Source of the DNA: Lumbricus rubellus
Lineage: Eukaryota > Annelida > Clitellata > Crassiclitellata > Lumbricidae
Length of the DNA: 64,000 nt
Direction of reading: 5' to 3'
Assembly: GCA_945859605.1 (NCBI GenBank)
Contig: OX243817.1
Coordinates: 18,711,956 to 18,775,955 of the forward strand
The notes below the pieces were generated by a model. That model ran no database searches. It worked only from the letters and a program-made list of their open reading frames with translations, and was not told the DNA's origin. Shown one piece after another: positions 42,111 through 56,282 of this stretch. The position numbers and the translations under genes were made by a program. The first letter of the stretch is position 1. Each line of letters opens with the position of its first letter.

Positions 42111-43600
42111 GTTATAAAGGCCAATTTCACACGAATTAAAAGCTTCAGATCTCTAGTAAAAATGACCATTGAATGCAAAACTGACTGTTGTAGGCCTACA
42201 GATTTTTTATGATTATTTGCTACATTTCAGCATAACTTGCTATGGTAAATTTTTAATTAGGCCTACTACATGGACGAAAATTTGACTTGTTATGTAAAAT
42301 AAATAGCCTACATGTTAGGCCTACAACGTCCTAGCCGTAACTATGGGACTATAAGCACTAAATATAAGTTTCAAAGCAGTGGATTTTCAAACATCTGCAA
42401 TTTTTTCAATCAATGTTCTCAGAATTTGCAGCATCCTCTGCCATGGTCATCTGCGGCCTTTCAGCTTCACAAGTTTTGTCGCAAAGTAGAAATAAAATAT
42501 GTTCTAATAACATCAATAAAGCCCCATGGTAGGCCTGTAGGCTATCCAGATTTCTCAGATTTTACTGCCTTTATACACGTTGCCTTTGTTCACAGACACC
42601 CACGCGCACACACACACACATGCGCATGTTTATTTACAATAAAAAAATACTGCAATTCAACATTTGCAACATTAAACCTCCTACAAACACCACCGTCAGC
42701 ACCACCATTTGCAGAGCGCTTCATGGTTATTGTGCCATGTCTGTCTGTCTGTCTGCCTGTCTGTTTGTCTGTCTGTCTCTCGCTCTGAAAACTTTATCTC
42801 TTTGAAAAAGAATTACTCTGCAAGACATGAATCGTTAAGACATCCAGATCATTTGTTTAAAAGAAGCTAAACTGCCACATACCAGAAATCGACTAATATC
42901 CCAAACAACTGCTTTCCATCTGCAACTTATGAACGGTTAGAAATCTCGACGATTAGAGCGATAGCCTGTCACCGAATTGTTTTAGGCTACATGTGCCTCA
43001 AAGATCGGCATAAATTACTGGCGCACAGTGTAGGCACGCACATGTCTACCCACGTGTCCATAGGCCTACGAACAGCGCCCGAAATTCTATAATTTTATTC
43101 AGACTAGAAACACAGCCCACTGCTGCAGCTCTGGTCCAGCTTCTAGCTGTGGGAGAGTGAAGGGGTGAGAGCGAGAGGTGAGCGCGAGGACAGGGCATGC
43201 AGAGGAGATGGAGGGAGGGCCAGCAGGCGGGCGGGCGGGTGGGTGGGTGGACGGGCGGGCGTGCAGGAGTCCTGGGTCATTTGAAACTGGACCCGGTTCG
43301 ATGTGACGCTAGATAAATGGTCGGAGGCGATTTGCAAGTCACGCGCAGTATTAAATGTGCCAGAGGCATATTAATTTGATACCGTTCTCTGCAGAACCCC
43401 CTCCTCCACCAACCCCCCACGGTGTCTCTGACCCTCAGTGAGAGGATTCCACTGGACAGAGGAGGGAGTACTCCAGCGCTGCATGGGCCAGCTCATCAAC
43501 ACGACGAATTGCAGCGTCGAAATTGAGCACAAGCAGTTTTATTATAGACCTACGATACTGTCACTATGTGTACACGTTCTATATATACATAAAGATGTAT

Positions 43601-43648
<48 letters not shown>

Positions 43649-44588
43649 GTGTGTTTATAATTATATGTAAATATGTGCTGATATTATGATATATAAGGAC
43701 ACTCTAGATACATCAGTGATATGCTAATATACCAGTATAATTATGTGTGTTAAGTGAATACCGTTGCATGTAAATATCTAATTATGCAATCGATTGTGTT
43801 TGCCAGCAGCAGCAGTAGCTGTATGAAGATTAGCGTTGACAATAATAATGCGATCCTCTGCTGCAGCTTCATCACAGAGAGAGTCGGCCAGACGTGTTTG
43901 AGATTCCTCGCATGAAACACGCTTCCATTTTGGATTCATAATCAGGTGGACAAAAGGTGGGAGGAGGTGGGAGGGATAGAGAAGGGTGGTATGGGGATAC
44001 CCGAGGGTGGTATGGGGGGGGGGTGATCCTGTTGACGTCCTGCAGGTGGGTTTGCACCCACACGAAGTGACCAGCACACATTCTGGAACCCCCGCAGTTG
44101 TTCGTGTCTTTTGTGTGTAGGCGATTATCTACTATCTAGGTCAGGTCAAAGTATACGCTGCTCTGCAGATGAAGCCTGTGGATCCCTTTTCTGTTTGTCT
44201 CACTGTCTCTGTGCCTATATCTATATGCCCGTTCAAGTATCTTCTTTCCTTTTGAACTCCGCCACTGCTTGCACTGTGATAGTGCCAGTCCCAAGCCTGG
44301 ATAAAGGAGGAGGGCAACACTAATCATCTTTGATATGACACAGCAACAAGGAATTCTTTTCTATACAATCTGCGACCGAATTATACGTTTTCACCTGTGT
44401 TGTTTGGAAGAACGCGATATATCCTCCCACATGATATGGCATGCATCATCAATGATTCATCATCAACAGCTCGCATTTGCACTGAATAAGTTGTTTCCAT
44501 TCAATGCCTTCTTTGCAAAATAAGCACCGCAAGCTAGGTTTCTCCAGCACCCGGTTTCTTCCTAATTGTCCGACCTTGCAAAAACGTC

Positions 44589-44590
<2 letters not shown>
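42111..44590. other. Intergenic, simple repeats only
   Basis: Contains (CTGT)n near 42735-42780, a GGCGGGCGGGTGGGT run near 43225-43262 and (TA)n at 43598-43645. No reading frame with coding character. Confidence 0.4.

Positions 44591-44591
<1 letters not shown>

Positions 44592-44657
<66 letters not shown>
44592..44657. repeat. (ATT)n microsatellite, 3' tail of the retrotransposon
   Basis: Follows an AATAAATG-containing stretch on minus directly after the retrotransposon frame, so it is probably the (AAT)n tail of that element. Confidence 0.85.
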
Positions 44658-44658
<1 letters not shown>

Positions 44659-44722
44659 ACACATTTATTTCTTCAAAAACTGTCACAATCATGTACAGAC
44701 GAGTAAATAATCGTTTCAAACA

Positions 44723-45730
44723 TTAGGTCCTTGGCCTCTCAGTGTCTTGGCCGATAAGTTCTGTCGTGCCCAACACAGACAACGAATTTCCTACTTGAAG
44801 CGCGACTGAAATGCGCTGGAGAAGATGGTTGGACTCTCTCTGGTCACCGGTCGACATCGAAATTCTGCTTCCCAACTCTTGAACGAATTCCAGCGACTCG
44901 GAGTGCCAGCTTCCTCCGGTTTCGATGGCCACAGGAACGAAGTGATGCGATTGCGAGATGACAGCATATTTACTGGTCTTATTTCGAGCTGCTTTCTCCG
45001 CTGCTGCACCTGCGTTTTCCGCTGTTAGATGTACGTACGAAGCGGCAAACGTGTCCGGCACAGTGACGTCCCAAGCCAGGCAACGACCTCTGGACCAGGG
45101 TATTATTGTAACTCCGTCTGGTCTTTTACCATCGGTTCTGGAAAGACCAGTAGGTTCTTTGATGGCCGGTATTTTGGCTCTCGTCATCGCTCGCCATATC
45201 ACATCGTTTACCATGGCATGTCGTTGGTGTCTTCCAACACCTTTAGGACAGGAGAATCCATGATGACCTAAGGATTCTACTCTGGCGCCACATTTACACA
45301 TATGTTGTTCACAAAGCACAGTACCTAGACGAATGCCTACTGCAACTCTCAACACCTCTCCCGTCATCCGCAATCCAGCTGCCGTAATGGGTAGTGCGTG
45401 AAGCCAATCTCCTGAATGTGGCGATTGTACGGCTAGCAATCGAGATTTAGAAGCGGAATCTGTGGTTCTTTCTGTGAGTCCTTGAAATGCATGCGAAATC
45501 ACCGCTGCGTCCCATTCTCTTTGTATATACGCTTTCAGCTCAGTGGGAGGAGGTGCGTTCGAATTAGACATCCAAGAACTAGAGGCTTCTTCGACCAATG
45601 GATCGGTAGAAGTTACGGAGACAGCGAGTAGCATTTGGTCTTGGAGGCTTCGAGTGCCAGCGGCTGATGCCAAAAAGGCGGAAGTTGCCAGCATTTCGGC
45701 ACTACGAATCCCCAGACCGCCGTTTCTCAC
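44723..45730 (-). pseudogene. 5'-truncated non-LTR retrotransposon ORF (RLE-type C-terminus)
   Basis: A 335-residue frame with no start-side reverse transcriptase motifs. It opens MRNGGLGIRSAEM, typical of the post-RT region. It then has a CxC...H...C zinc knuckle (CKCGARVESLGHHGFSC) and KRPDGVTI...CLAWDVTV, a PD-(D/E)XK-like pattern as in restriction-like endonuclease LINEs (R2/R4/NeSL-type), ending QRISVALQVGN. Known elements of this type nick target DNA with the endonuclease and prime reverse transcription. Here only the C-terminal part remains, bordered by (ATT)n at 45786-45847 and 44592-44657. That fits 5' truncation on insertion. The frame is intact within what remains, implying a fairly young copy. 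The clade is uncertain. Confidence 0.8.
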
Positions 45731-45785
45731 TGGTAACGATGCCTGGATCCATTGATCATCATTTATGTCAATATTGAGGAGGCTA

Positions 45786-45791
45786 CATTAC

Positions 45792-45847
<56 letters not shown>
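45786..45847. repeat. (ATT)n microsatellite at the 5' end of the retrotransposon fragment
   Basis: Same repeat as the tail at 44592-44657, so the fragment is framed by identical microsatellites. It may have inserted into an existing repeat or be one unit of a head-to-tail pair. Confidence 0.85.
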
Positions 45848-45851
<4 letters not shown>

Positions 45852-45914
45852 GTCTCTGCTTATTTTGAGATGCGGTTAGAACTTAGATCCTTTACAATCT
45901 TCACCACCTAGTAC

Positions 45915-46012
45915 TAAATAGTGGTAGTGTTTGGGGGTAGTGTTTTGGGGGTAGTGTGCTTAGGGGTAGTGTTTAGGGTGTTGCGTTTAGGGGTAGTGTG
46001 TAGGGGTGTTCA
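45915..46012. repeat. Degenerate G-rich tandem repeat
   Basis: Units like TTTAGGGGTAGTGT repeated about seven times. Telomere-like in flavour but not TTAGGG. Confidence 0.6.
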
Positions 46013-47750
46013 TCGCCATTCGTGTACAAATCGTGCTAGTCCGATATTTAGCCTAAATCTCAGACATCTGTCGTGCACCATCGGTATGCGAATCGGAAAC
46101 CTCACACCCAGTGTCGCACGGGATGTATGCTGTTACCAATGCACCTATGTATAGTATCTTGGCTACTCGATCGCCCCTATTGCATGCATGCTGACTGGCA
46201 GGCCTACTAAATCCTCCTATGTGGTAAGAGGTGCAAAACCTATTTTCACAGGTCTATTTAAGATTCGAATCTGAACTTTGGTCAGAAGTTTCAGTCAACA
46301 CATCAAAGAAAACAATTCTCTTTGAAGAATCTGGGGTGGACTTAAGTCCATAGGATGGTCAGGAGGGTGATTGCACTGATTGGCACAAAGATCAAATGTA
46401 TAATAGGCCAAACACGGAATTTCTGGATGATTAATATCAGGAATTTGAACATACTCAGAGGTGATGAATGAGGTATATAATTAATTATGTATGTATTGAT
46501 TAAGTATATTATAATTATGTGTAGACTACAAGTCGGGATTGGTGAGAAGAGGGACAGGCACAAGCGAGGCTGCTGCTGACAAAAGCACAGAAACTAATCA
46601 TTACATAATTATGGAAACATCGAAGACGAAAGAAGAAGAAGAACGTGAATTGAATTGCAAAATGCAGAGTTGGTGGAAAACGATCTCATTAGAGTTGCAA
46701 AAACATTGATTGAGTCAATGAAATCTGGACAACCAATTGCTGCACGTGATCATATAAGTTAGCCTACAAAGAATAACATTTCCACAGGGTCAAGATCGCA
46801 TTTCAATTTTCAACTACATGTACGTAGGCTATATATACACACTGGGATCATTCCACGGAATATATAGGCTAACCATCAGCTGCAGCGACAGGTAGGCCTA
46901 CTAGACTCGATGTGTCAAGACCGTAGGCCTATAATATTATGGACACTGCCATACAGCCTCGCTGAGGCCTGCATTGAACGCTATGTCTAGTTAAACGGAG
47001 GTCATCAAGTGGCCACACTTTAATAAATACAGAAGCGATCAGGAATTCAAATCCAAAGCATTCTAAGATCCATGCACCGGCAGTTGAAGTTTGGAGAAAA
47101 TGAAATGAATTGGTGAACATATTATAGACCCTATGCCAATTACAGTCGTGAAAGCTTCTCACTTGCATACTAACTAAAGCAAATGAGACAAATATTTTTA
47201 AACAAATGAACGTTAACCTATAAATTATAGCAAACAAGAATTCAGATATATTACACCGCAGCCTGGATTCTGCTATGGTAATAAACTGTACAAAACAGAC
47301 CAACACATGCGAGAGGACTGCTGCCTTGCATAAAGTATAGCCTACAATCCTACATATACAACATACATTATACATACACAAATGTATACATACGTATGCA
47401 TATATACGTCATGCATGCAATGCATTGCATACATTGATAAATACAGACATGCATGCATTGCATACGTAATTAGACAGTAAACACCAATATATCAATCAAT
47501 TTATTTTTTCACCATAAAATGGAATAAAATTTAAGTGTTAACGAAATATTTAACAAAATAAATAAACAACTGCATAAATATTACATACATAAAAATTATT
47601 TGAAGCTGTCTTTGGAGAATCTATCTCTAAAAGTTTACATACTATATAGGACACTAGGGCAAACACATATTCAAATGTTAATCCAAATACACAGTTGACC
47701 CTAATGAATGCATGGTACAAGTTGGTAATGCGATAGCCATATAGACAAGG
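46013..47750. other. Intergenic, no gene seen
   Basis: AT-rich sequence with several TAGGCCTA octamers (for example 46200, 46890-46930) and ATGCATGCAT-type runs near 47390-47470. Frames such as 46929-47381 on minus show no domain or splice context. Confidence 0.35.
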
Positions 47751-48145
47751 ACAGTTCAAGTATACAACATTGACAGCATACATAGCATAGCAACTGTCTT
47801 TCAAGTATACAACATAGACATCATACCAGGGTGAGAATTGCCGGGGAGGTTGACGGGGTGGGGGGTTCAACCCCTCAGTCTTTCTTAGAGCCCCATAGTA
47901 AAGTATGTTTTTCACATCCAGATTCCAAGTGAATAATGGCCCAACCCCCAGTTTTCCCCCACAATTTTTACACTACAGCATACATAGCATAGCATATGTA
48001 ATTCAAGTAAGACTTATACAACATAGACAGCATACATAGCATAGCAAATGTAATTCAAGTAAGACTTATACAACATAGTCAGCATACATGGCATAGCAAA
48101 TGTAATTCAAGTATAGCCTACAACATAAACAGCATACATAGCATA
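47751..48145. repeat. ~62-bp minisatellite interrupted by a MITE
   Basis: Units containing CAGCATACATAGCATAGCA and GTAATTCAAGTAAGACTTAT recur about five times. The array is split by the element at 47827-47975. Confidence 0.8.
47827..47975. mobile_element. 149-bp hAT-like MITE inside the minisatellite
   Basis: Left end CAGGGTGAGAATTG, right-end complement TAGTGTAAAAATTG. Flanks CATCATAC and CAGCATAC (7/8, and the minisatellite itself contains both variants). Interior is G-rich then C-rich. Confidence 0.6.
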
Positions 48146-49768
48146 TTGCAACTTGCTGGAGTAAAGCCGCAAATTCTGAGACTTTTGACTCCAGAAATTC
48201 CAGAGATGCTGGAAAACAAAACAAAGAAAATCGAATTCATGCCAAATATTTCTAGTTCCGCATATAATGTATAATCAATTAATCATGTGTGATTATTATT
48301 CTGCTTCATTCGATGCTGATCAACTGTGTGTCAACTGCATAAATCTAGTATTATAATAGGCCTTCTATAGATACTAAGAGCGATTAATTCGTTCAACGTG
48401 TTTTCACAAAATATATGGCGACACATTATGCGTGTGATCCGATATTGTGTTCCATAATCATATGCCATGGAATGTGGAACTATTCCAAGGGTCAGTGAAA
48501 GGACAGAATGCACGGCCTTTCAACTATTTATTACTTATTTGCAAATTTGTACAGACATGCATGGATTAACCATTTCTGTCTGTCTGTCCGTCTCTCCGTC
48601 TGTCTGTCTGTATGTCTGCGTGCGTACGTATGCACACAGTAATATACACTGATATGTTATAACATGCAAAAGTATACAATAATATGCAATGATATATAAC
48701 AATATACAATAATATACAATAATATGCAATAACAGATGTACACAAGCAATTAAGTAAGCATACATACATGCATGCAATGTTTCCAAGAATAATTTTAAAA
48801 ATAATAATTTTGGTCCGATAGAATTAATTATTAGCCTATAAATAAGAATTTTAAATTTCCTTTTCCATTTTCGTGTCAAACTCAACCAGTAAAATAAAAG
48901 TTTCAATTCCTCATTTTAAGACTTGCAGCAGTGGAGATGTGCAGGTGCCGCGCTTCACGTCTTTCACGATCTTTCCCCACAAGGTTCCTCCATACACAAT
49001 GTTTAATTTAGATGGCACGTGGGGGAAGTATTCCTCGGAATGACATTCCCCAGAAAAGACTTGGGGTGTTGTTCACATTTATGTGTATACGTACCATTCC
49101 CCCCCAGAAAAATGGTAAGTGTAACGTTTGCCCCCCCCCCCCGCACCGAAAAAAGTAAGTAGGCTACGCGAAATTTGGTGCAATACGAATAATTCGACAA
49201 CGTCGCAGCATTGATGTACAAAAAGTCATCAGATATAAAAGTAACGAATTCACAACGAATAAAGAATATTTCTACTTAATTACTCACTTACTTACTCATT
49301 TGCTTACTTACTTAGGCCTACTTGCATCAACTCTAACCCTTCCCGTCTTCTCATAACTATATATATATGTTGGGCCATCCTCATGGGATGATAGTTATAA
49401 ATGATGTCTTAATTCTGACCATGCATGATGCATGGCAAACTTTTAAACATACAATGTATATCGTAAAACCTGTTTGTCAGGCAGAGGGACAGCGTTTTGT
49501 AAATGTAAAGCACTTAAATGCGCTACATAAAATGATCTAGAATGAAAGAACACACACATACACACGCCACTATTACATAAATGATATTTTTTACATAATA
49601 TATACATGCTGCAGGTGGCTACCAGACCCATATATAGAAACGATAACGTATAGGCCTACCGAAATCGTATTAACCACCCATACACTCAGTTTATTCTATA
49701 TATAGTATACACATACAATCAAACATAAATACAGTAATATAATTTTATTATACATTTTTATTTAGCAG
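48146..49768. other. Intergenic, no gene seen
   Basis: Contains (CTGT)n-like sequence near 48577-48618 and a degenerate AATATACAAT array (48640-48735). A CCATTCCCCCCCAGAAAAATGG segment (49095 region) has a relative at 57690-57720. No coding support. Confidence 0.35.
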
Positions 49769-49777
49769 TCCATGGAT

Positions 49778-50513
49778 GGTGATCGGACATTCCCCCCCCC
49801 TGGACAAAACCCCCCCCCGGACAAACCCCCCCCGGACAAAACCCCCCCGGACACAAACCCCCCGATTTTACCTAGGACAAACCCCCCCCCCGGACAAAAC
49901 CCCCCCTTTACCGTGCAAATGGCCTATTCTGCAGTCGGTTGATAAAGCTTAATTGTCCAGGTTTTCGTAGTGGTGTTAACTTGGTATACTTAATGCCACA
50001 AGCCAACTGGACGTAAGTTTTCGCATGTTTTCGTAGCCGTGTCACCCCCTTTATTGTGACCTATTCTGCAGTCGGTTGATAAAGCTTAATAATGATTGTC
50101 CGTGTTTTCTTCGCAGGGTTTCGTAGCGGTGTCAACTTTGCCTAATTAATGCCATTAGCCTGGGGTATTGACACCTATAGCACTGTCCAAGAGCGTCTAT
50201 GTTTTCGTACAGGTGTCAATACCGGTGTCAACTTGGCCTAGTTAATGGCAATGGACCTACGGAAATACATAACTTGTTAGAATGATTGTTAGAATGATTG
50301 CAATGTAGATATGGACCTACGGAAATACATAACTTGTTAGAATGATTGTTGCGTACTTAGGACCGCCGTTTTATAGTACGACAACTTATGTAATATACTC
50401 TACCAGGGGGGGGTTTGTCCTACCCTGGGGGGGGGTTTGTCCGGGGGGGTTTTTGTCCGGGGGGGGTTATGTCCGGGGGGGGTTATGTCCAGGGGGGGTT
50501 TTGTCCTACAACC
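49778..50513. mobile_element. GGACAAAACCCCCC-armed element, copy 1
   Basis: 736 bp. The left end GGTGATCGGACATTC runs into a (GGACAAAACCCCCC)n array. The right end is the inverted array and finishes GTCCTACAACC. CCATGGAT lies at 49770-49777 and 50514-50521. The interior has two copies of TAGAATGATTGTTG-like and GGACCTACGGAAATACAT phrases. No coding frame; frames over the arms are glycine/proline artefacts. Confidence 0.85.
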
Positions 50514-50582
50514 CCATGGATACGTCACTCTTTAGGCGCGTCTATACTGAAAGAGGAAAGCACTGAATGCACTATGGCACGC

Positions 50583-51304
50583 GGTGATCGGACATTCCCC
50601 CCCCTGGACAAAAACCCCCCCGGACAAAACCCCCCCCGGACAAAACCCCCCCCCGGACACAAACCCCCCCGATTTTACCTAGGACAAAAACCCCCCGGAC
50701 AAAACCCCCCCTTTACCGTGCAAATGGCCTATTCTGCAGTCGGTTGATAAAGCTTAATTGTCCAGGTTTTCGTAGTGGTGTTAACTTGGTATACTTAATG
50801 CCACAAGCCAACTGGACGTAAGTTTTCGCATGTTTTCGTAGCCGTGTCACCCCCCTTTATTGTGACCTATTCTGCAGTCGGTTGATAAAGCTTAATAATG
50901 ATTGTCCGTGTTTTCTTCGCAGGGTTTCGTAGCGGTGTCAACTTTGCCTAATTAATGCCATTAGCCTGGGGTATTGACACCTATAGCACTGTCCAAGAGC
51001 GTCTATGTTTTCGTACAGGTGTCAATACCGGTGTCAACTTGGCCTAGTTAATGGCAATGGACCTACGGAAATACATAACTTGTTAGAATGATTGTTAGAA
51101 TGATTGCAATGTAGATATGGACCTACGGAAATACATAACTTGTTAGAATGATTGTTGCGTACTTAGGACCGCCGTTTTATAGTACGACAACTTATGTAAT
51201 ATACTCTACCAGGGGGGGTTTTGTCCTACCCTGGGGGGGGTTTTGTCCGGGGGGGGTTTTGTCCGGGGGGGGGTTATGTCCAGGGGGGGTTTTGTCCTAC
51301 AACC
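50583..51304. mobile_element. GGACAAAACCCCCC-armed element, copy 2
   Basis: 722 bp, nearly identical to copy 1 across its interior and in the same orientation. It has its own, different target duplication: ATGGCACGC at 50574-50582 and 51305-51313. So it is an independent insertion about 70 bp from copy 1, not a tandem duplication. Confidence 0.85.
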
Positions 51305-51313
51305 ATGGCACGC

Positions 51314-51706
51314 CCCTATTTAAAGTGCACTTAAAAGTTACATCCGCAGTCTCCTTGTATAAGTTAATAAACACCAGATAAAGTCACTTTTATCAGCAGA
51401 ATATAAGAGCCTATATATATAGGCCTACTTGCCAAAGCCCGCGGATCTAATAATGCCAAAGATTCGTGGTCTTAACACTAGACCTTGCGATAGCTTAAGG
51501 ACCTCTGGAGTCTGGATATATATAGACATAAGAGCCCTATATAAGGATACCTCCTACAGTGATTCATCTGCGTGAATCACGGATGTCTTAAAAGACTCTG
51601 CAGCCTTATCAGCAAATACCGGTATCACAGTATAAGCATAGTCTATAGACCCCACGTGTTTGCTTATAAGGAATGGCACCAGTAGGATATATATTTTTTA
51701 TATATA

Positions 51707-51737
<31 letters not shown>

Positions 51738-51969
51738 CGTGGATGGTATACAGTATAATATCCGCTGAAGGAATGTCAAACATCTTTGAGTTATCTGTTG
51801 ATGCCCTAATAACGCCTCCGTGTATACTGTATGTATACCTTTCGAATTGCAGCCTCTTCCCTATTATCTCGTTTGCATCTCTTATCATTGTTCTATCTGC
51901 GTGTACAACACTCATTATGTATTGTGGGTATCCTATGGCTAATTACACAACAATAACAGATCACACACA

Positions 51970-52005
<36 letters not shown>

Positions 52006-52118
52006 CGCAGTCACACATGGGATTATACTGAAGAGGGTGTACGTATGCAGAGGCCCACTGCACACATGCATGATGCAACAATATTATAGTTATTATAGGC
52101 CCATGTGGAGGCCTGGAG
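51314..52118. other. Intergenic, simple repeats only
   Basis: (TA)n at 51700-51736 and (CA)n at 51962-52003. No gene supported. Confidence 0.4.
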
Positions 52119-52343
52119 GGTGCTAGGACAAAATGACATTAATATTCCCGGACAAAATGTCCCGGACAAAATGTCCCTGGACAAAAAGTCCCCGGACAAA
52201 GTAAAGTGTCTCTGGAGAGAAAGTCCCTGGACAAAAAATCCCCGACAAAATGTCCTCGGAAAACAAGTTCCTGAACAAAAGTCCTTGGACAAAAAGTCCC
52301 TGGACAAAAAGTCCCCGGGTAAAGTGTCCCTGGACAGAAAGTC
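52119..52343. repeat. Single (GGACAAAATGTCCC)n arm
   Basis: Begins GGTGCTAGGACAAAATG, like the inner start of the twin elements, and continues as about 14 degenerate units of GGACAAAAWGTCCC. It runs straight into a (GAC/GAT)n microsatellite (52343-52437) with no opposite arm, so it is probably a truncated relative. Confidence 0.6.
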
Positions 52344-52437
52344 GATGACGACGACGACGACGACGATGATGATGATGACGATGATGATGATGATGATGAC
52401 GATGATGATGATGATGATGATGATGATTGTGATGATT
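52343..52437. repeat. (GAC)n/(GAT)n microsatellite
   Basis: Trinucleotide tract adjoining the repeat arm. Confidence 0.9.
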
Positions 52438-53295
52438 ATGATATCCTATAATATATACATAGATACCCACTTACAACAGTGTCAACTACACTTTAACATG
52501 CAGAGACGCTTTTGCTATCTGACATGGATATGCCACATCTCATTCACATAAGATCTTTAGTTGCTGTTGCCACAGCTGTTAATGATGTTGACGTGTGAAA
52601 TATAGAAAACGGAAAAATGACACAGTCATGTCTCTCTGTATAGGCTAACACACGCACGTTATAATTGTATAAATAAGACTTATGCTTTGCAACCACAGTT
52701 TGGAGTTTCTCCGGTAGGTGGCCATCTATGACTCGTATGCTATCGTATGTAGGCCATAATTTAGTTTTCAGTGTATACAGACAGACTAAACTGTTGCCTA
52801 GGCCTATATACATGCATGCATTTGCACAAGCCTCTGCATATAGGAGCCGCTGGCAACATGGCTGCAGTGGCTATGCTATGGACCCACCCTGAAGCAACCA
52901 TCAAAGGACTCTGCTTAACATAGATAATTATTATTTTCTGCTTCAGACATCTTGTCATCTTCAATGGGAAAGGACGCTAATAAAGTTAGCCATCAGCGTG
53001 CAATATAAATACATACAGATGCATACATGACTGTACAAGTCATGTGTAGAGTAAAAGCGTCCTTCCTTTCCTTGCCTGACCACTGAGCCCCGGTTTACCC
53101 CACTTGCTTATGAAACCTGGATCCAGTTATAAGCGGACGACCGATATATATATATATATATATAATATATATATATAACGTGTGTTGTGCATATATATGT
53201 ACTATATATATCTGAAGCAGACGATGATTGGATTCAGCGCTAATTGCCTGGGGCAGTTCACACGCCAAATGAAGTGATAGCCGTTTTCAAAAGGA
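52438..53295. other. Intergenic, no gene seen
   Basis: Includes (TA)n near 53142-53176. No coding character. Confidence 0.35.
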
Positions 53296-53835
53296 ATATA
53301 ATGTATGGAAGGAGGTCAAGAGGAGGAGGAGGAAGAAAGACGGAGGAGTAATAGGACGAGTAGGAGGAGGGAGGAGGAGTAAGAGGAGTAGGAGGAGGGA
53401 GGAGGACGACGAGGAGGAATAGAGGGAAGAGGAGGAGTAGTAGGAGGAGTAGTAGGAGGAGCAAAAGGAGGAGAGGAGGTATAGGAGCAAGAGGAGAAAA
53501 GGAGGAGAAAGAGGAAGAGGAGGAGAACGAGAAAGAGAAAGAGGAGGAGAAAGACGAGGAGGAGGAGGAAAATAAGAAGAAAGTAGGGCGTGTAAAAAGA
53601 GCAGAAGAATGGTGTGCAAAGTGCATGCATTCAGCTGAATGAGAAGGAAGAGAAAAGTAGAAAACGAAAAGGAAGAAACTGATGAGGGGGAGGGAGATGA
53701 AGTGGATATTGGAGGAGAGGGAGAAGGTTTGAAGTTTAGAAGAAGAGCGAAGGTGAAGGTCAGATGAATTGCAGAAGTGAATTAAAGAAGCAGGAGGAGG
53801 AGCAGGAGGAGGAAGAGGAGGAGGAGGACGAGGAG

Positions 53836-53867
<32 letters not shown>

Positions 53868-54660
53868 CGAGGAGGAGGAAGAGGAGGAGGAGGAGGACGA
53901 GGAGGAGGAGGAAGAGGATGAGGACTGAAGCACGGGCATGGGGGAAGAGGAGATGAGAACGGAGGGTATAGTGGCAGGGAACACATGTCGGGTAGACAAC
54001 GGTATAGAGAGTATATAGGCCAACCAAATATAGGGAAGAGAAATTACGGAATAAGAGCTAAGAGTTGGATGCCGAAGATTGAACAACATAGGATATGAGT
54101 GGAATGGAAGTAGAGAGAGTAGATGCTGAAGAGGAGGAAAGGAAATAGAAGACGTAAGAGGAGAAGACAAGAGATCATTAACCGGAGAAAGGACCCATCA
54201 ACTGACGGATCGTTGAAATCACGTGGCATCGCCCGACCCCTCCCCCTCTCCCCATCCCCCACCGACCCCCACCCCGACAGCGAAAACAAAGCGAAGAGTG
54301 AGACTGAAGAGGAGGCAGAAGGAAGAAGAGGAGGAGAAGGAAGAGGAATAGGAGGAAGAGGAGAAAGAGAGAGAAGGAAGAAGTTGAGTAGAAGGTAGAG
54401 AAGGAGGAGGAGGAGGAGGAGGAGGAGGAGGAGGAGGAGAAGAAGGATTTGATGGAGGAGGAGGTGGAGGAGGAGGTGGAGGATGAGAGAGAATAAGAAA
54501 ATGAGTAGGAGGAGGAGGGTGAGAGATAGAATGAAGAGGGGAGGAGAGAGAAGAAAGAGGAGGAGGCGAGAGGAGCAGGAGGAGGTGGAGACAAAAGGAA
54601 GAGGAAGAGAAGAAAGAGGAGGAGACAGAAGGAAGGGGAGACAGCAGGAGGAAGCGAGGG
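53296..54660. repeat. Purine-rich GGA/GAA low-complexity tract
   Basis: About 1.4 kb almost entirely A and G on plus, with dense GGA and GAGGAG units at 53296-53930 and 54120-54660, interrupted by ordinary sequence near 53940-54110 and a C-rich patch at 54235-54285. The long Pro/Ser/Leu-rich frames on minus are translations of this repeat. Confidence 0.9.

Positions 54661-56282
<1,622 letters not shown>

Noticed and set aside
45915..46012. Interstitial telomere
   Set aside because: Units are TTTAGGGGTAGTGT-like and degenerate, not TTAGGG.
49781..51310. CRISPR-like array of short repeats
   Set aside because: Spacers are not unique and the repeats form inverted arms of transposons in a eukaryotic genome.
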